Assembly: GCA_023379515.1 (NCBI GenBank)
Contig: JAMCQQ010000217.1
Coordinates: forward strand, 1-8,083
DNA from: Actinomycetota bacterium
Lineage (GTDB): Bacteria > Actinomycetota > Humimicrobiia > Humimicrobiales > Humimicrobiaceae
Direction: 5' to 3'
DNA length: 8,083 bases
The notes under the pieces are model-generated. The model saw only the letters and a list, made by a program, of their open reading frames with translations. It did no database searches and was not told where the DNA came from. Below, one piece after another: positions 5,690-8,083 of this stretch. Every line of letters starts with the position of its first letter. Position 1 is the stretch's first letter. Made by a program: the position numbers and the translations under genes.

Positions 5690-6667
5690 TTAAATTTCTT
5701 TTTTGTGTCTTATTGTTTCAGCACCAACAGCAATGATTAATAAAAGACCCTTCGCAATACTTTGATAAAAACTATGTATATTTAACATAATCATTCCATT
5801 GGTTAGAACACCAACAATTAAGGCTCCTAGAAGTGTCCCCTGTATTGTTCCGATTCCACCAAAGATACTGGTTCCGCCAACCACCACTGCAATAATAACA
5901 TCAAATTCAAAACCCTCCCCTGCTGTCGGAAGACCAACACCCAGTCTTGATGCAGTCATTACTGCCGCAAAACCTGTCAACAAACCTGTTATAACATAAA
6001 AGATTATGGTGAGATATTCATCCTTTATTCCTGAAAGCCTTGCTGCAATTCTATTGCCACCTATTGCATAAGCATAAATTGAAAAAGCTGTTTTTTGTTG
6101 TATAAAGAAAAAAATAAAAAATATTATAAGCATTATAATTACTGGTACGGGGATAATGCTTACATAGCCTCTGCCCAACCATAAAAAAGATTTAGGCAGA
6201 TTAAATATTGCTTTACCTTCCGATATTACAAGAGCAACACCCCTTATTGCAATCATCATACCCAACGTTGCCAGCAGAGGGGGTATGTTTATCTTTGTTA
6301 CAATAGTTCCATTAAGCAAGCCAATTAGTCCTCCCAATATTATAGCTATTAAAATTGAAAGAATTAATGGAAAGCCGAACCTGTCAACAAATATTGCAGT
6401 AATAACCCCGCAGAGCCCTATGGTCGAACCTATCGATAAATCAATGCCACCGGAAATAATAAGAAATGTCATGCCCACAGCAACTATTACCAGAATGGAT
6501 ACCTGTCTTAGAATATTTATCAGATTCTGTACTGTTAAAAAAGAGTTACTTGCAAATGCAAAAAAAACAAAGATGACAATAAAAACTATTAAGGTTCCAA
6601 TACCTTTTATATTAAAAAAACTCTTTAGCCTATCATATCTTTTTTCACTTAATTCTATTTTGTTCAT
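5690..6667 (-). CDS. Sugar ABC transporter permease, RbsC/BPD_transp_2 family, 325 aa
   Basis: A polytopic membrane protein with eight to ten hydrophobic segments, typical in length for ribose/xylose/galactose-type permeases. Family signatures are VGMTFLIISGGIDLSIGS (64-81), GLLNGTIVTKINIPPLLATLG (key GLxNG at 116-120 and PP at 129-130), AYAIGGNRIAARLSGI (199-214, the loop that contacts the ATPase), and the C-terminal VVVGGTSIFGGIGTIQGTLLGA (262-282; GGTS..GG.GT..GT). As a dimer it would form the channel for a monosaccharide or related compound, powered by the ATPase encoded just upstream. The start is chosen as ATG 6667. A GTG two codons earlier (6673) overlaps the AGGAGG Shine-Dalgarno sequence and cannot use it, whereas the ATG sits five bases after it. 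The gap from the ATPase stop is 12 bases. The exact sugar cannot be read from this subunit. Confidence 0.94.
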   Translation of the reverse strand: MNKIELSEKRYDRLKSFFNIKGIGTLIVFIVIFVFFAFASNSFLTVQNLINILRQVSILVIVAVGMTFLIISGGIDLSIGSTIGLCGVITAIFVDRFGFPLILSILIAIILGGLIGLLNGTIVTKINIPPLLATLGMMIAIRGVALVISEGKAIFNLPKSFLWLGRGYVSIIPVPVIIMLIIFFIFFFIQQKTAFSIYAYAIGGNRIAARLSGIKDEYLTIIFYVITGLLTGFAAVMTASRLGVGLPTAGEGFEFDVIIAVVVGGTSIFGGIGTIQGTLLGALIVGVLTNGMIMLNIHSFYQSIAKGLLLIIAVGAETIRHKKEI

Positions 6668-6672
6668 AAACA

Positions 6673-6678
6673 CCTCCT
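6673..6678 (-). promoter_or_regulatory. Ribosome binding site that decides the permease start
   Basis: AGGAGG on the - strand lies five bases before ATG 6667-6665. It overlaps the in-frame GTG at 6673-6671, which argues against that longer start. Confidence 0.75.
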
Positions 6679-6679
6679 G

Positions 6680-8083
6680 CTAATTGCTAAGTAAAGCTTT
6701 AAAAACATTTTGCTGGTTTATTTCACTATCAGTAATGATACCGGATACCTGTCCCCGCTTTAAAATCATAAGCCTGTTGCAGATATTGCAAAGTTCAGGA
6801 ATTTCCGGGGAAAAAATAATTATTGTTTTACCATGCTTTATCAGGTCGATTAAAAAGTTATAGATTTCATACTTGGAACCCACGTCTATCCCTTTGGTCG
6901 GTTCATTCAAAATTATAATATCCGTATCTTTGGCAAGACACTTCGAGAATACTATCTTTTGCTGATTTCCTCCACTTAACTCACTCACAAGTTGTTTTTC
7001 GTCCCGGCATTTAATATTTAAAATCTTTTTAAATTTTTCAAAAGTTGATTTCATTGTTAACTTATTTACAATATCCAGCTTGCTGGTAACATCCGGAATT
7101 ACCATCATTGTTGAATTCATCAGAAGATTTAAGTTAAAAAACAAACCCTGTGCGCGTCTTTCATCCGGTACATAAGATATCGAATTTCTTATTGCACTAT
7201 TTGGTGAATTCAGATGAACATGTTTTCCTTTGATAAGTATCTCACCTGAATTAAATTTATATACTCCGCTTAATACTCGTGCCAATTCCAATCTCCCTGA
7301 TCCTACCAGGCCTAAAACTCCGAAAATCTCTCCCTTCTTTACTGAGAAATTTATATCTTTTAAAATTGTTTTATAGTTTAAATTCTTTACCTCAAGTATT
7401 ATTCTGGAATCTTTAATTTCAAGATTGTTGATTCTCTCTTCAGTTATCTTTTTACCAATCATTTTTTCAATAATTTCACTTTTAGAGATATTTTTTATCT
7501 GATCGGTTGAAATGAGCTCCCCATCCCTTAAAACTGTAACCGAATCAGCTATTTCAAAAATTTCCTCAAGCCTGTGGGATATATAAATTATTGTTATATT
7601 CTGTTCTTTAAGATTTCTTATCAATTTAAAAAGATTTTCCAATTCGTTTCTGGAAAGAGATGCTGAAGGTTCATCCATAAACAGAACTTTGGAATTATGA
7701 ACTAATGCTTTGCATATCGCTACTATTTGCTGGTGGGCAATCGGGAGATAGCATACAGGTTTATCTATATCTATACTAGCCTGCATTTTCTCGAGATAGC
7801 TCAAGGTCGTTTCCTTCATCTTTTTATAATTTACTGTTTTGAAGAAATTATTCCTTATTTCAAAACCAAGAAAAATGTTCTGGACACAATTAAGCATCGG
7901 TATCAGATCAAGTTCCTGGTAAATTACAGATATACCGGCCTGGATTGCAGCTTTGGGATTAAAAAAATTAACCTGTTGATCATTTAGAAATATTTGCCCT
8001 TCATCTGGCTGATAAACCCCCGAAAGAATCTTTACAAATGTACTTTTCCCTGCACCATTTTCTCCTACAAGTGCCCTGGTTTC
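6680..8083 (-). CDS. Sugar ABC transporter tandem ATP-binding protein, RbsA/MglA family (5' end outside window)
   Basis: The frame is open to the right edge, giving 467 visible residues; roughly the first 25-35 are missing. Two nucleotide-binding domains are present, as in monosaccharide importers. Domain 1 has Walker A GENGAGKST (7-15), Q-loop Q56 in YQELDLIP, signature LPIAHQQ (113-119), Walker B VLFMDEPSASLS (133-144) and H-loop ISHRLEE with H170. Domain 2 starts near 227. Its Walker A is degenerate (GLVGSGRLE, 258-266, no lysine), its signature LSGGNQQ (369-375) is intact, Walker B reads IIILNEP (389-395) with Asn for the usual Asp, and FSPEIPE replaces the H-loop. Domain 1 is therefore the likely catalytic site, with domain 2 chiefly structural, as is usual in this family. 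It would drive the adjacent permease at the cytoplasmic face. The first ATG inside the window (7897) is internal, since Walker A lies upstream of it. A substrate-binding protein gene is expected further right. Confidence 0.95.
   Translation of the reverse strand, partial: ETRALVGENGAGKSTFVKILSGVYQPDEGQIFLNDQQVNFFNPKAAIQAGISVIYQELDLIPMLNCVQNIFLGFEIRNNFFKTVNYKKMKETTLSYLEKMQASIDIDKPVCYLPIAHQQIVAICKALVHNSKVLFMDEPSASLSRNELENLFKLIRNLKEQNITIIYISHRLEEIFEIADSVTVLRDGELISTDQIKNISKSEIIEKMIGKKITEERINNLEIKDSRIILEVKNLNYKTILKDINFSVKKGEIFGVLGLVGSGRLELARVLSGVYKFNSGEILIKGKHVHLNSPNSAIRNSISYVPDERRAQGLFFNLNLLMNSTMMVIPDVTSKLDIVNKLTMKSTFEKFKKILNIKCRDEKQLVSELSGGNQQKIVFSKCLAKDTDIIILNEPTKGIDVGSKYEIYNFLIDLIKHGKTIIIFSPEIPELCNICNRLMILKRGQVSGIITDSEINQQNVFKALLSN

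Noticed and set aside
6671..6673. GTG as the permease start
   Set aside because: It overlaps the AGGAGG ribosome binding site; the ATG at 6667-6665 is correctly spaced.
6285..6683. 132-codon + strand frame opposite the permease
   Set aside because: Antisense shadow of a clear RbsC-type gene; its repetitive composition follows from the permease codons.
7895..7897. ATG as the start of the ATPase gene
   Set aside because: Walker A and the Q-loop are encoded upstream of it, in the same frame, to the window edge.

Overview
This is an AT-rich bacterial window. Gene density, clear Shine-Dalgarno sites, a LacI-family regulator and an RbsA/RbsC-type sugar ABC transporter all indicate a bacterium. 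The phylum cannot be fixed from the sequence. A low-GC, sugar-fermenting lineage known mainly from environmental genomes would fit, but that is a guess. I see no rRNA, tRNA, CRISPR array, transposase or phage gene.

Layout. (1) At the left edge is the C-terminal sugar-sensing part of a LacI/GalR-type repressor on the + strand, cut by the window start. (2) At 859-1356, on the - strand, is a small multi-spanning membrane protein of unknown function. It is preceded by a divergent intergenic region with a GC-rich block, two perfect palindromes and an extended -10 promoter. (3) At 1548-4611 three + strand genes form a modification cassette: a fused integral-membrane acyltransferase, an SSAT-like GNAT acetyltransferase, and a class I methyltransferase with an N-terminal double-CxxC module. 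(4) At 4641-8083, on the - strand, is a sugar-uptake operon read from the right edge inward: an RbsA/MglA-type tandem ATPase (its 5' end lies outside the window), an RbsC-type permease, and a phosphotriesterase-family metallohydrolase.

How the genes may work together. The right-hand operon would import a monosaccharide or sugar derivative and pass it to a cytoplasmic metal-dependent hydrolase that could open a lactone or ester. The substrate-binding protein is expected just outside the right edge. The left LacI fragment may control this or another sugar operon, but no operator linking them is visible. The middle cassette looks unrelated to uptake. Its acyl- and methyl-transfer chemistries and a polyprenyl-phosphate sugar-transferase-like membrane domain suggest modification of a cell-surface glycan or lipid-linked sugar.

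The most unusual object is the 553-residue protein at 1548-3209. Its N-terminal four-helix membrane region resembles that of undecaprenyl-phosphate glycosyl-1-phosphate transferases. It stops just where the Rossmann-like domain should begin and continues directly into a complete heparan-alpha-glucosaminide N-acetyltransferase-like (NagX/DUF5009) domain with its putative acetyl-accepting histidine.
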